From contig OX326959.1 in assembly GCA_946800325.1 (NCBI GenBank), positions 46,871,566-46,935,565 of the forward strand: a stretch of DNA of 64,000 bases, read 5' to 3'. Made by a program: the position numbers and the translations under genes. The notes beneath the pieces were generated by a model that was not told the DNA's origin, did not search any database, and saw only the letters and a list, made by a program, of their open reading frames with translations. The DNA comes from Luzula sylvatica. Taxonomy: Eukaryota > Streptophyta > Magnoliopsida > Poales > Juncaceae. This document shows positions 1-10,844 of this stretch, in pieces. How positions within the stretch are numbered: the stretch's first letter is position 1; the number at the start of each line of letters is the position of its first letter.

Positions 1-386
1 AAGAGATACTTAAATGGCTACAAAGAAAAAATATTTAAACAAAATCAGTGATTAATCAATGATCGAAATTTTGTCACATATCATAATTTAGTGGTTAAGA
101 AAAAGTGATGAAAAATTGATGATGTTCGATGTGACACAATGAAATTGTAAAACGTTAAATCCAAAATAAATTAGATCCAAAATAAACACGTCGGTAAATA
201 ATATTGTTGCTGTAAAAATTGGGCCTTGTTCTTATTGGGTCAAGCAACTATTAGGTTGTTTTGGTTTGTTAACGAGTTTTTTTTTCAAAATTATCAAGGT
301 GGTCTTGGTTAATATTTATTTGTGTGCTAAAATAAATTGAATTTTCAAACCCTTCCAATTTATTTATTTATACAATATAATTTCTT

Positions 387-929
387 GGGATATGATCAAT
401 GGCCAACACTCTTGTTTGGTCAACGTCGGCCAACAACACTTATTTCACTAAATCTAAATATTAAAATCGAATTTTAACCGTATATATAGGATTTATATAA
501 TTTGAGAATGTTGTAGATTTAATTTCATGAAAAATAAAAATTTCTATCATACTTCTCATAATACTTTAAAAAATTGAACGGTAGGAAATAGTTATAACAT
601 TAATCATCATTAGATAAATTTTGAAATTCGATTTTTTTGGTTTGGATGTATTTTAAATCATATAGATAGGCTCAAGATGAATTTTTACTAAGTTTCGAGT
701 TTTTCTTCATGGAAATCTATAAATTTATCGAAATGGACGGTTGTGAAAATATGTTATCGATTTTGTTAGATACAAAAATCGAAATTGTATAAAATTTATT
801 CTACATCATATCTAAATTATATAAAACATATCTATACGGTTAAGATTCAATTATAATATTTAGAATTAGTGTAATAAATGTTGTTGACCGACGTTGTCCA
901 AACAAGAGTGTTGGTCATTGATCCTATCC
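387..929. mobile_element. Mutator-type MITE, copy A
   Basis: A 543-bp element with long imperfect terminal inverted repeats. The left end reads GGGATATGATCAATGGCC and the right end, reversed, reads GGATAGGATCAATGACC; pairing continues for roughly 90 bp. A perfect 9-bp direct repeat, TAATTTCTT, flanks it at 378-386 and 930-938. Nine-base target duplications with long TIRs are typical of Mutator-like elements. It has no coding capacity. The same element at the same site occurs in copy B at 42996-43544. Confidence 0.85.
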
Positions 930-1801
930 TAATTTCTTAGAAGGAGCTCTCTTATGACACCAATTTGAATCAGAATCAAATTTCTTTTGTTCTTTGGCGG
1001 TTCGAGATTTTTTTATTGCCATTTGAATAATTGGGAAATATGTTTTCTGTGTATCTGTACAAATCACATTACTATACCACATGCATTTATATCAAGTCTA
1101 AAACAAATGACTAGATAAATGACAAATCGACCATGTAGAAAAAATAATAATAATGCGACAATAAAATTTTAAAAAGAAAATGAAAAATAAATACCCTCCG
1201 TCTTTTTCTCTCTCCACAAACTAATAAATCTTAATTGAAAATTAAGTAACATTTGTTATAAATAAATACAAACAACAAGAAAAGAGAAAACAAAAATTAT
1301 ATTCAATGGATCCAGAATTACAATAACCACTACCCTCTTTATATCGTAAAGGATGAATGCATGGATTAAATGAGTACAAATAATCAATCTAAATCCTTAT
1401 AATCACTCCTTTGAATATAATTAACAATAAGTTACAATATGATATTCATATAATTTATATATTCATAACAACATTAATATTTGATAGTTATATGTTTTAT
1501 GATATTTGATATATCAAAAATGAGGTAACATTTGTAAATAAATAATACATAATTTATTTAAATTAATTTAAATCATCAACATTCCATCAAAGACATTATG
1601 AGCGTAGAAAAAAAATTAGTTAAAGATATACTAGTCTCGCATTCAATACATGAGAAAAAAATAAAAAATTAGTTTTTTTAGATTTTATCGGCATGCCATT
1701 AATTTTTCTTTCATCATTTATGAACTCACAATTTTTTTGACTGCCGTATCATCTTTTAATATTGGTGGTGTTCGGAAGTAGCAGGAATAGCACGAAATTT
1801 A

Positions 1802-3423
1802 TCCACCCCCTTATTTTTCACCTATCTTTGAGCCTCCTCATGAAGCCACATCATCATAGCTATTCATGATTATTGACCATTAGATTTTGTGATATTGATT
1901 CATCCTATAGACTTTTTAGTGATGTGTTTTGATCTAAACCATTGATTTATTTTTTATATTTTTTGAAGATCATATTTTGTGTAGTCATTTATGTGTCATT
2001 ATTTTACACCATGTTTTAAGCATCCTTGGAAAGCCACATCATCATACATTAATGACGTGGACTAATATTATTGGTTAGGTTCGCACTAGACTAAGTCTAT
2101 TCAATTGTTATCATTTCACACAAAATTACACGATCAAATGTGAATACAATGGAAGATGAAAAGTTTATATATGAAATACTAATAACTTAATATGTAATAT
2201 TATAAACATACAACATATAGTAGTATTAATTTTAGAATTTTAATTTTAAAAATTCATCAAATATATTCGTTTTAATTTTCTCTTTATTTTGACATCCATA
2301 TTAGCATAGTTCGTACATACCATTTTCGATAATTTGAATTTGTAAACATATTATGTAAAAAATACAATGCAAAAAGTGCATTTTTAGAAAATAAAATTTT
2401 AATTATTTTACTTACATAATAGAAAATGGAAGATGAAAAGTTTATACATGAAATACTAATAACTTAATAAGTAATATTATAAACATACAACACATAGTAG
2501 TATTAATTTTAGAATTTTAATTTTAAAAATTCATGAAATATATTCGTTTTAACTTTCTCTTTATTTTGACATTCATATTAGCATAGTTCGTACATACAAT
2601 TTTCCATAATTTGAATTTGTAAACATATTATGTAAAATACAATGCAAAAAGTGCATTTTTACAAAATAAAATTTTAATTATTTTAGTTACATAATAGAAA
2701 TTTTAAATATTAATATTTATTTTAAAAAAATTATAACTATACTAATACCATATAATACAAAGTTGATTATATTTGTGTTTTCGATCAAACAAATTTAATA
2801 TTAATTTTTTCAAAAAATAATAGAAATAAAAAAAAAGTTTATCCATCGAAATAATTTCTTAAATTTATAAACACTTATCAAATAAAAATGTTATTTTTAA
2901 AACTATAAAAATAAAAATAAAATCATATGCTTTAAAATAATTTATATTTATGTTTATGCTAAATTAATTTTTTATATTATTTATTATATCACTTGCAATA
3001 TTAAGTTTGGCATTATTTATAATTTTCATTGCATTTTGAATCAATAACAAATTATTAGTAATATATAATTAATAATACGTTATTACGTATGTTGTATGAT
3101 TCATTATTTTTATATTTGATATTGTATGAAATATTGTGAATAACAATGATATAATATTTGTTGTTACATTTTTTTTGTAAAATCATGTTTTAACTCATAT
3201 ATTATTATATAATGATATGAATACAAGTGCTGATTAAGAAAATGATTTTTTTTGTCTTCATGATGTAAAATAATTATAAAACATATACATAATCATGGAC
3301 AAATTAGTTCAAATAATTATATTATGAAATGATATTATCATTATTATCATATTTATATTTACTTTGTATTACAATGAAAAACATAATTAACATTATCGCC
3401 GCGTAGCGCGAGTATTCTCCTAG
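1802..3423 (+). mobile_element. Non-autonomous Helitron with matching empty site
   Basis: Starts TCCACCCCC after an A. Ends with a short GC hairpin (CGCCGCGTAGCGCG, about 3397-3410) followed by CTAG at 3420-3423 and a host T, which is the canonical plant Helitron terminus. The duplicated block at 44455/44456 lacks the 1622 bp and reads straight through from ...CACGGAA to TAGAGGATTAAG, giving a natural empty site. No Rep/helicase reading frame is visible, so it is non-autonomous. The 5' boundary is accurate to a few bases because the flank differs slightly between copies. Confidence 0.85.
2148..2701. repeat. Two tandem 277-bp units inside the Helitron
   Basis: The stretch beginning GGAAGATGAAAAGTTTATA at 2151 recurs at 2428. 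The two AT-rich units are about 95% identical by eye. Related single copies occur in reverse orientation near 42340-42430 and 18480-18700, so the unit is a family-specific internal sequence of these Helitrons. Confidence 0.8.
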
Positions 3424-3667
3424 TAGAGGATTAAGTTGGAATAAATCTTATATTCCAGCCGAACAGAATGAGATTAGCACATAATAAACGATGAAAAAAC
3501 AAAAAAACAAAAATTTGAAGGAAAGGCAAGCGCGATGCGCGCTTGGTCCAATCAATTTTCATTATAAAAGAAATCAAACCAATACATAGAGTTTGTAAAA
3601 TTAAATGTACAAGTAAGCCACTCGGTACCTACATGTGTTTTTCCACATCTCTAAACCAATAAACGTA

Positions 3668-4247
3668 TCAACAATATTTAATCCATTGCATGTATAAGTC
3701 GGTGATGGATGTAATCAATAACCCGGGCATTCTACCTTTGCGTTGAAAGATTCGATTATTACGCTCTCGCCAAACCGACCAAATTGTGGCAAGCCATTTG
3801 GTGTCCCATTTTATGGCGTCTTTTTTCGTCTTCGTCGTTCGTGTGCTCCACCAAAACTCGACAAGGGATAAGGTGGAGGTGGTGGCCCTCGGTTCAAGTG
3901 TACGCCATATCTTCGAGGTGAAGGGGCAAGTTAAGAATAGATGACTAATCGTTTCTAAGGGGCCCGCACATAGGGTGCAACGCGGATCGTGGGGCCATCC
4001 TCTCCTTGCCAAGTTATCCGATGTGAGAATGCGATTGTTGAGGGTAAGCAATCCAAAGATCGTTACTTTGTACGGTGCTTTAATCTTGAAGATTGTCTCG
4101 GTCCAATAGCACTCGACTCCGGGATGGGATAGTTGGGCATATGTCTTTGCGGTAGGGTAAATGGGGGCTTCGGCCATGGTTAGGGAGTTCAAAGATTGTT
4201 GCGTTGCTAATTCTTGATTTAAATACTTGTAAAGGGATAGTAAGTTT
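3668..4247 (-). pseudogene. LINE-A ORF2 C-terminus (zinc-binding RT-associated domain)
   Basis: Read from 4247 down to 3668, the frame contains the plant LINE C-terminal zinc-binding module (zf-RVT type). Visible marks are RRGWPHDPRCTLC, then ETISHLFLTCPF, then WSVWRERNNRIFQ near the end. This region follows the reverse transcriptase and its 3' thumb in intact plant L1 elements. It is the downstream continuation of the frame that ends at 10845. The separation is caused only by the Copia-1 insertion. The piece is open in itself but cannot be expressed as part of a complete ORF2. Confidence 0.85.
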
Positions 4248-5915
4248 TGAAGGAAATAATGCCCTAGGCTGAATGAAATAATGCCCTGGGCTGAACTAAA
4301 TAATACCCTAGGCTGAACTGTTTAGCTTGTATGTAAACGAATGATTATTATTATTTATGTTTGTTGATCTAATATTTTAATATTGAATTAAAGTTTCATT
4401 TAATACGTGTACTGGTTATTTAACATATTTAGGAATATGTGAATAAGCCTTGAATTGTATCACTAGTTTATACATCATCATAATATGTGATTATGATAGT
4501 AAAACTGTATCAATGAACGTAATACGATTCTAAATGTCTCTGGTCATATATATGATGTATATAGATATATACATGTCTAAGGAAATAGAATATATATGTA
4601 CACCAGTATATTCGCATATGAGATGATTATGTTTTACTGATCATGGACATGGAATACATAGAGATGTAGTGATGTCAAATATGGAATATAGATATGTATT
4701 AGAGACTACATATTGGACTGACCAACTTATGAGAATATACATGGTTATTGTCATTATATATATTCTCATAAACAAATAGAATTTTAGTTCTTTGACCTGA
4801 GGTTATCATTAGATTTCTCACCTGTGAATTGTGATACTTAGATATGTTTCTTTGTTATCTTTAACCGGGTAATCAAGATCATCATTGGGTATTACATGAA
4901 GCATGTTGGAGGATGTGAATAACCAAGATGGAAGTTGTTCCTTTCATGATTGAAAGAGATATCTCTCAGGGCCCCCTGATGAAATTAGGATTGAAGGAAA
5001 TGCGTGGCCACGCTCAATAAGATTAACATGTGTTGTTAATATTAATTGAATATTCAATCTAATTCTATATCGGGAAAGAGTTAAGTTGATTTAGAAAGGA
5101 TGACATTTCACCATGCCTTTGATCAACATATATCATATGAACAAGAGAGCTAGTAATTTGTCTATTTGATAAATAGGTTATGATCACAAATCATTTATTT
5201 AATTTGGGTAGTCATAATGCCTTGCTAGAGGCCAACTATGATTTGCATATTTAAATAGAGATTTAATATGCTGCCAACATTAAATAAACCTATAGGGTCA
5301 CACACAAAGACAAGTTTGGACTGGACACAGAAAATCAAATACATAGATATTATTCAGTTTGAACGAGGATATTATTCTGTTCGAACGAGGATATTATTCT
5401 GTTCGAACAGAAGGTGTAAAGCATTAATTGAATGCTACATGCATGTATGGATGCATGGTATTAATACCCAGGATATCATTCATTTGATGAAGATATTTTT
5501 GGGGTTGGAATCCTAAGAGTTTTCCACTTGATTTGGAATCCTAAGAGTTTTCCACTTGATTATTAATACACACCAAACCTCTTTATGAAAGAGATTGATT
5601 CAATCTTTGAGGTAGAATTTCTTTGTGAAAGAAAAGAGAAGCCAAGTAGATTTTCTGAAGGGAGGAAGGATCCGACTAGCATCGGAGGTCTTCACATCCA
5701 GTCTAGACGAGTCGCGTGTGGATACCGATAGAGGGTGGTGCCGGTTCGAGCACACCAACGTGATCTCTGCAAGCTTCCTTCAACCAGATTTGAACTAAAT
5801 ATGAGGTGAAATTTTTGAAACTCTTCCTTCGTATCTAATTAGCGATACACAGATCCATGGCTTAAGGGGTTCGAGTAAGTTCCGTTGTGCAATATGGTTG
5901 CCCGAATTCCTAACA
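4248..5915 (+). repeat. Copia-1 5' LTR (1668 bp)
   Basis: Runs from TG at 4248 to CA at 5914-5915, immediately before the primer-binding site. The first 80 bp contain three imperfect copies of AATAATGCCCTAGGCTGAA. A TATA-like TATTTAAATA lies near 5250. At 5350-5415 a 24-bp unit ending in CTGTTCGAACAG is repeated about 2.5 times. Similar units recur in the leader at 6060-6240. The short duplicate GGAATCCTAAGAGTTTTCC is at 5504 and 5532. Confidence 0.9.
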
Positions 5916-5916
5916 G

Positions 5917-5928
5917 TGGTATCAGAGC
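5917..5928 (+). promoter_or_regulatory. Copia-1 primer-binding site
   Basis: TGGTATCAGAGC is the complement of the 3' end of initiator tRNA-Met, the standard primer of plant Ty1/copia elements. It lies one base after the LTR end and so fixes the LTR boundary. Confidence 0.95.
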
Positions 5929-6054
5929 CACGTGTATCGTTTATTAGATCGATTTAGTATATTAGATGTACTAGTTTAGAGTTTCTGAGAATTATAAAAC
6001 TACATATGTATTTTTGATTGATATGATGCATAAGAAGGTGCACTGTCTCAAGCA

Positions 6055-6440
6055 GGATATTATTGCATAAGATGCAGGATATTATTCTGTTTGAACGAGG
6101 ATATTATTCTGTTCAAACAGAAAGTGCACTGTCTCACGCTGAGATTTATTGCATAAGATGCAGGATATTATTGCATAAGATGCAGGATATTATTCTGTTT
6201 GAACGAGGATATTATTATGTTCAAACAGAATATGGACGGTCTCACGTGGAGATTATTGCATATGTATTAGTCGAAATGTATATATGTATTTTATAATTCA
6301 ACGATATATGATATAGCATGGCCAAAATTTTGTGTTGTGATTTAATGATGTGATTGCATGTTGTAAATTTAATTTATGGCGACCGGTGAGTTGTCCAAGT
6401 TGTAAATTTAATTTATGGCGACCGGTGAGTTGTCCAAGTT
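6055..6440 (+). repeat. Copia-1 leader: LTR-derived repeats and a 39-bp tandem
   Basis: 6055-6245 repeats the unit GCAGGATATTATTCTGTTTGAACGAGG... with CTGTTCAAACAG palindromes, closely related to the repeat in the LTR at 5350-5415. 6362-6440 is a perfect two-copy 39-bp tandem containing GGCGACCGGTGAGTTGTCC. No open frame of consequence is seen. Confidence 0.8.
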
Positions 6441-6477
6441 GTAAAAGTAGAATATGTTGCTATTTTATTTAAATGAA

Positions 6478-6658
6478 GATGAAGGAGTTCATCGACGCAA
6501 CTATTCTCAAGATGAAGGAGTTCATCGCCACAAGCAATCACAAGATGAAGGAGTTCATCACCACAACCGATCACATGATGAAGAAGCTCATCGCCATAAC
6601 CGGTCACATGATGAAGGAGTTCATTGCCACATCCACTGTTATAATGAATGAGTTCATT
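6478..6658 (+). repeat. Six 33-bp-spaced hairpins, several with GGAG loops, in Copia-1 leader
   Basis: GATGAAGGAGTTCATC, a 6-bp stem with a GGAG loop, occurs at 6478, 6511 and 6544. Variants at 6577, 6610 and 6643 follow at exactly 33-bp intervals. The variant at 6643 has an 8-bp stem (ATAATGAA/TTCATTAT) and a TGAG loop. The linkers vary more than the stems. The array sits between the PBS and gag, where packaging and dimerisation signals lie in retroelement RNAs. Confidence 0.85.
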
Positions 6659-6840
6659 ATAAGTAATTAATTAGAGATCTTTATAGTGGTTTATAAAGAT
6701 CATGGTCATGCTATATCATTTAATTATTCTGTGATGTGTGATGTGATATGCTTATACTTGTGATAAATAAATTAGAAATCCCTCTACTAATTATTAAGTT
6801 GAGAAAATGCCTCCCATATTCTGAAATTCTCAGGGCCTTT

Positions 6841-6960
6841 ATATCACTCACATGGGTCATGCCAAAGCTGGGTGTGTGAGCTTATATAATTGGCGGGAGA
6901 ATATGCATTGATTAATTACCGACATAAGTCATGCCAAATCTGGGTGTGTTGGTAGATTAA
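6841..6960 (+). other. Two structured leader modules with GCCAAA core (Copia-1)
   Basis: Two stem-loops share the loop TCATGCCAAA(G/T)CTGGGTG but have different, still complementary stems. One is CTCACA (6847-6852) with TGTGAG (6875-6880). The other is TTAATTACCGACA (6912-6924) with TGTTGGTAGATTAA (6947-6960). Counterparts exist in the Copia-2 leader at 58110-58300. This is read as RNA structure; no protein role is suggested. Confidence 0.7.
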
Positions 6961-7097
6961 TTGGATGATAATCAGTTATGGTTAGTACTTAACTAAGTAG
7001 CAAGTCGGACTTGAACTTAGGACATAAGATGAGATATGTACACACGTGGATTTTGAGTTGGACTCAAAAACCCCGATCTCATAAATGATCTCAAGAG

Positions 7098-7113
7098 TTG
7101 CATAGAGATGCAA
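7098..7113 (+). other. Pre-gag hairpin (Copia-1)
   Basis: TTGCAT-AGAG-ATGCAA, followed by ATTGGAT and ATCCTACCTAAATA. Copia-2 has TCGCAT-ATG-ATGCGA in the same context at 58391-58405. The second stem pair is T-A in one and C-G in the other. Confidence 0.7.
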
Positions 7114-7348
7114 TTGGATTTGATCCTACCTAAATAACGGAATTCTGAGACGAGCCAAAGCACGCTTAGGATTTTGCGAAATATGGATCTTGAGCCACTA
7201 TGGTACATGTAGTTGGAATGTATCCGAACCAACACAGTGAGGGTTGTTGATTTGATAAAAATAGTGGGAGTATTTTAAATGAACTAAAACATAAATGTTA
7301 TCATCTATAAATGTATTAATTTTTGCACATTTTATTCCATGTAGAAAA

Positions 7349-8152
7349 ATGTCTTCAAACATTTTAAATTTGCGATCTCTCCTTGAGAAGGAGAAGTTGA
7401 ATGGTAAAAACTTCCTGGATTGGGAGCGAAATGTAAGAATTGTTCTTAGGGCCGAACATAAGGGTTATGTTCTTGATGAGCCTCTCCCAACTGAAGAACC
7501 ACCAGCAGATGCTGACCATGTGGACCAAGAATACTATGAAAAGTTCATAGATGATGATGTTGAAGTAACCTGTCTCATGTTGGCTACTATGTCATCGGAT
7601 CTTCAAAAGCAGTTTGTTGATTCGCATGCATATGTTATGAACAGACAGCTCAAGGAAATGTTCCAAGAGCAAGCCAGACTTGAGAGGTTTAACACCCACA
7701 AGGCGTTGTTCAACTGCAAAATGGCCCATGGTACATCTGTGAGTGCGCATGTTTTGAAGATGAAAGGATATGTTGATCATCTTGAGAAACTAGGTGCGAA
7801 AGTCAGCCATGAGATGAAAACTGACTTGATTCTTGAGTCCTTGACTCCGAATTTTGCACAGTTTGTTTCTAACTACAACATGCACTCTATGGATAAAACA
7901 ATACCGGAATTACATGGTATGCTCAAGAATTTTGAGGCTACCAATAAGTCCGGAGACTTCAAAGCATCCGATGCCAACGAAGTTTTGATGGTTCAAAAGG
8001 GAAAGTTCAAGAAGAAGTTCAAAGGAAAGAACAATGGTAAGGGCAAGGTGTTGCCCAAACCAAAGATCAAGAAATCTGAACCGACCACTTGTTTCCATTG
8101 TCATAAGGATGGCCATTGGAAAAGAAACTGCCACTTTACTTGGAAGAAGTAA
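7349..8152 (+). CDS. Copia-1 Gag (nucleocapsid-type) protein
   Basis: Gag packages element RNA into cytoplasmic virus-like particles. The start at 7349 (MSSNILNLRSLLEKEKLNG) is preferred because Copia-2 gag begins MSS in the same context (GTAGAA.ATG), and because the upstream in-frame residues fall in the leader. 267 residues are open. A UBN2/Gag-type alpha-helical region fills the first 200, a lysine-rich stretch (KGKFKKKFKGKNNGKGK) follows, and a CCHC zinc knuckle (CFHCHKDGHWKRNC) lies at about residues 248-261. Intact copia elements read gag into pol. Here a one-base loss near 8131, just after the knuckle, ends Gag at 8152 and puts pol in another frame. Confidence 0.85.
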   Translation: MSSNILNLRSLLEKEKLNGKNFLDWERNVRIVLRAEHKGYVLDEPLPTEEPPADADHVDQEYYEKFIDDDVEVTCLMLATMSSDLQKQFVDSHAYVMNRQLKEMFQEQARLERFNTHKALFNCKMAHGTSVSAHVLKMKGYVDHLEKLGAKVSHEMKTDLILESLTPNFAQFVSNYNMHSMDKTIPELHGMLKNFEATNKSGDFKASDANEVLMVQKGKFKKKFKGKNNGKGKVLPKPKIKKSEPTTCFHCHKDGHWKRNCHFTWKK

Positions 8153-10112
8153 AAAAGAAGAAAGCAGTGTCAGCAAGTGCCTCATGTATTGAAATTAATT
8201 TATCTACTTTGTCAAATTGGGTATTAGATACCGGATGTGGTACTCACATATGTAGAGATGTGCAGGCACTACGAAGTAGAAGAAAATTAGCTAAAGGAGA
8301 AATGGACCTACGCGTGGGAAATGGAGCAAGAGTTGCTGCATTAGCCGTAGGAGATTATCATTTAACTTTACCTAATGGATTTGTGTTAGAATTGAACAAT
8401 TATTGTTATGTACCTATTATGAACAGGAATATTATTTCTATTTCGAGATTAGCTTTGGATGGTTATAAATTTATTATAGAAGATAATAATTGTACTATCC
8501 GTAAAGGAGAAATTTTCTATGGAAATGTTTTATTAGAAAATGGTCTCTACGTGCTAGACCTGAATAATTACAAATCCATATATAATATCAATACCGAAAG
8601 GACAATGTCTAATGTTGATAATCAAACCTACTTTTAGCATTGTCGTTTAGGCCATATAAACGAGAAACGCATTTCTAAACGCCATACTGATGGACTTTTA
8701 GATTCATTTGATATGAGATCATATATGAGACATGTGAGTCTTGTCTATTAGGCAAGATGACTAAGAAACCTTTCTCAAATGTTGGAGAAAGATCAAGTGA
8801 TTTGTTGGAGCTCATACATACTGATGTATGTGGCCCAATGAGCATGGAAGCCAGAGGAGGTTATAGATACTTCATTACTTTTACTGATGACTATAGTAGA
8901 TATGGATTTATCTACTTAATGAGGCAAAAGTCAGAATCGTTTGAAAGGTTCAAAGATTTTAAGAATGAAGTAGAGAATCAACTAGGCAAGAAAATAAAGG
9001 CCATTCGATCTGATCGAGGTGGTGAATATTTGAGCCAAGAATTTTGATGACTATCTAAGAGATTGTGGAATTGTTTCACAATTAACTCCACCCGGTACAC
9101 CTCAATGGAATGGTGTTTCCGAGAGGAGAAATCGTACCTTGTTGGACATGGTTCGATCAATGATGAGTCAAACTGATCTCCCGAAATCGTTTTGGGGTTA
9201 TGTCATTGAAACAGCCGCATTTATACTGAATAGAATTCCATCTAAATCCGTAGAAAAGACTCCATATGAGATATGGACAGGAAGAACTCCAAGTTTGTCT
9301 TTTCTAAAGATTTGGGGTTGCGAGGCATATGTTAAACGCATGATGTCAGATAAGCTTGGACCCAAATCGGATAAATGTTTGTTCGTGGGATATCCTAAGG
9401 AAACTAAAGGGTATTACTTTTACATCCCCTCTGAAAATAAGATTTTCGTAGCTAGAAATGGAGTATTCTTAGAGAAGGAGTTCATTTCCAAGAGAGCTAG
9501 TGGGAGTAAGGTTGATCTTGAAGAAGTTCAAGATTCCCAAACTGAAAATGAACATGAGATGGAAGATGTTTCAGGTTCACCAAATGTTGGAGAATCAGAA
9601 AATTTGACACGAGAACCACCACGTAGATCTAGTAGGAATCGTCAGGAGCCCGAGAGATATGGATTTCTCGTGACTAATGATGACGATGTGTTGGTCATAG
9701 ATGATGAACCGACATCCTACGAAGATGCTATGATGAGTGAAGATTCGCAGAAATGGCAATATGCCATGAATCTCGAGATACAATCCATGTATGACAATCA
9801 AGTTTGGAACTTGATTGATCCACCTGAAGGATTAAAAACCATTGGGTGTAAGTGGGTTTTCAAGAAGAAAACTGACATGGATGGTAAGGTGCATACTTAC
9901 AAAGCACGGCTTGTGGCGAAAGGTTTCAAGCAAACTCATGGTATAGACTATGATGAAATGTTTTCACCCGTGGCCATGCTTAAGTCTATAAGAATTCTAC
10001 TTGCCATAGCCGCATATTATGACTATGAAATATGGCAAATGGATGTCAAAACTTCTTTCCTTAACGGGAACTTGAACGAGGATGTATACATGATACAACC
10101 CGAGGGTTTAAG
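8116..10112 (+). pseudogene. Copia-1 Pol remnant: protease, integrase, partial RT
   Basis: Continues gag in three frames. The protease active site WVLDTGCGTHIC lies at 8218-8253 (DTG codons 8227-8235). A GAG-pre-integrase region follows to a TAG at 8635-8637 that replaces a Trp codon. The frame breaks near 8710. The integrase core (HTDVCGPM ... FTDDYSRYGFIY ... RSDRGGEY) is at 8800-9040. An extra T at 9042-9045 breaks the frame again. Then SERRNRTLLDMVRSMM and the RT N-terminus (WVFKKKTDMDGKVHTYKARLVAKGF ... IWQMDVKTSFLNG) run to about 10110. There the coding sequence is cut and joined to LTR sequence, before the YVDD motif would appear. It is not functional. Confidence 0.92.
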
Positions 10113-10839
10113 AATCATTTATTTAATTTGGGTAGTCATAATGCCTTGCTAGATGCCAACTATGATTTACATATTTAAATAGAGATTTAATATGCTGCCA
10201 ACATTAAATAAACCTATAGGGTCACACACAAAGACAAGTTTGGACTGGACACAGAAAATCAAATACATAGATATTATTCAGTTTGAACGAGGATATTATT
10301 CTGTTCGAACGAGGATATTATTCTGTTCGAACAGAAGGTGTAAAGCATTAATTGAATGCTACATGCATGTATGGATGCATGGTATTAATACCCAGGATAT
10401 CATTCATTTGATGAAGATATTTTTGGGGTTGGAATCCTAAGAGTTTTCCACTTGATTTGGAATCCTAAGAGTTTTCCACTTGATTATTAATACACACCAA
10501 ACCTCTTTATGAAAGAGATTGATTCAATCTTTGAGGTAGAATTTCTTTGTGAAAGAAAAGAGAAGCCAAGTAGATTTTCTGAAGGGAGGAAGGATCCGAC
10601 TAGCATCGGAGGTCTTCACATCCAGTCTAGACGAGTCGCGTGTGGATACCGATAGAGGGTGGTGCCGGTTCGAGCACACCAACGTGATCTCTGCAAGCTT
10701 CCTTCGACCAGATTTGAACTAAATCTGAGGTGAAATTTTTGAAACTCTTCCTTCGTATCTAATTAGCGATACACAAATCCATGGCTTAAGGGGTTCGGGT
10801 AAGTTCCGCTGTGCAATATGGTTGCCCGAATTCCTAACA
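10113..10839 (+). repeat. Copia-1 3' LTR, truncated at its 5' side
   Basis: Aligns without gaps to 5189-5915 of the 5' LTR, 727 bp each, with about seven substitutions by eye. The join to pol at 10108-10113 shares only a few bases (AATCATTT), consistent with a deletion by end-joining. Confidence 0.92.
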
Positions 10840-10844
10840 AGTTT

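Larger units (their letters stand above)
1..3484. repeat. Duplicated block, copy A (partner 42582-44516)
   Basis: Bases 1-1801 plus 3424-3484 match 42582-44516 nearly base for base, with scattered substitutions and small indels. The match includes a MITE with the same target-site duplication in both copies, so the MITE was there before the duplication. Copy A begins at or before the window edge. It is interrupted at 1802-3423 by a Helitron that copy B lacks. It stops matching soon after 3484, where copy B is interrupted by another Helitron; about 20 bases of homology resume at 47251. I see no gene in the block. It could be a segmental duplication or two copies of an unrecognised non-coding transposon. 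Confidence 0.85.
4248..10839 (+). mobile_element. Copia-1, Ty1/copia LTR retrotransposon (internally deleted)
   Basis: The element starts TGAAGGAAAT, ends CCTAACA, and is flanked by AGTTT at 4243-4247 and 10840-10844. Order: 5' LTR, PBS, long leader, gag, protease, integrase, and the start of reverse transcriptase, which is the copia order. It then fuses directly to the last 727 bp of the 3' LTR. The rest of RT, the RNase H and about 941 bp of the 3' LTR are gone. By eye the two LTR segments differ at about seven of 727 positions, so insertion is recent relative to the LINE it interrupts. It cannot move on its own. Confidence 0.93.

Noticed and set aside
3668..4192. Stand-alone zinc-finger gene
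   Set aside because: It is the continuation of the LINE-A frame once Copia-1 is removed.
5268..5516. 82-residue frame, repeated identically at 10192-10440
   Set aside because: Both copies lie in the two LTRs of Copia-1; the duplication reflects the LTR pair, not a gene family.
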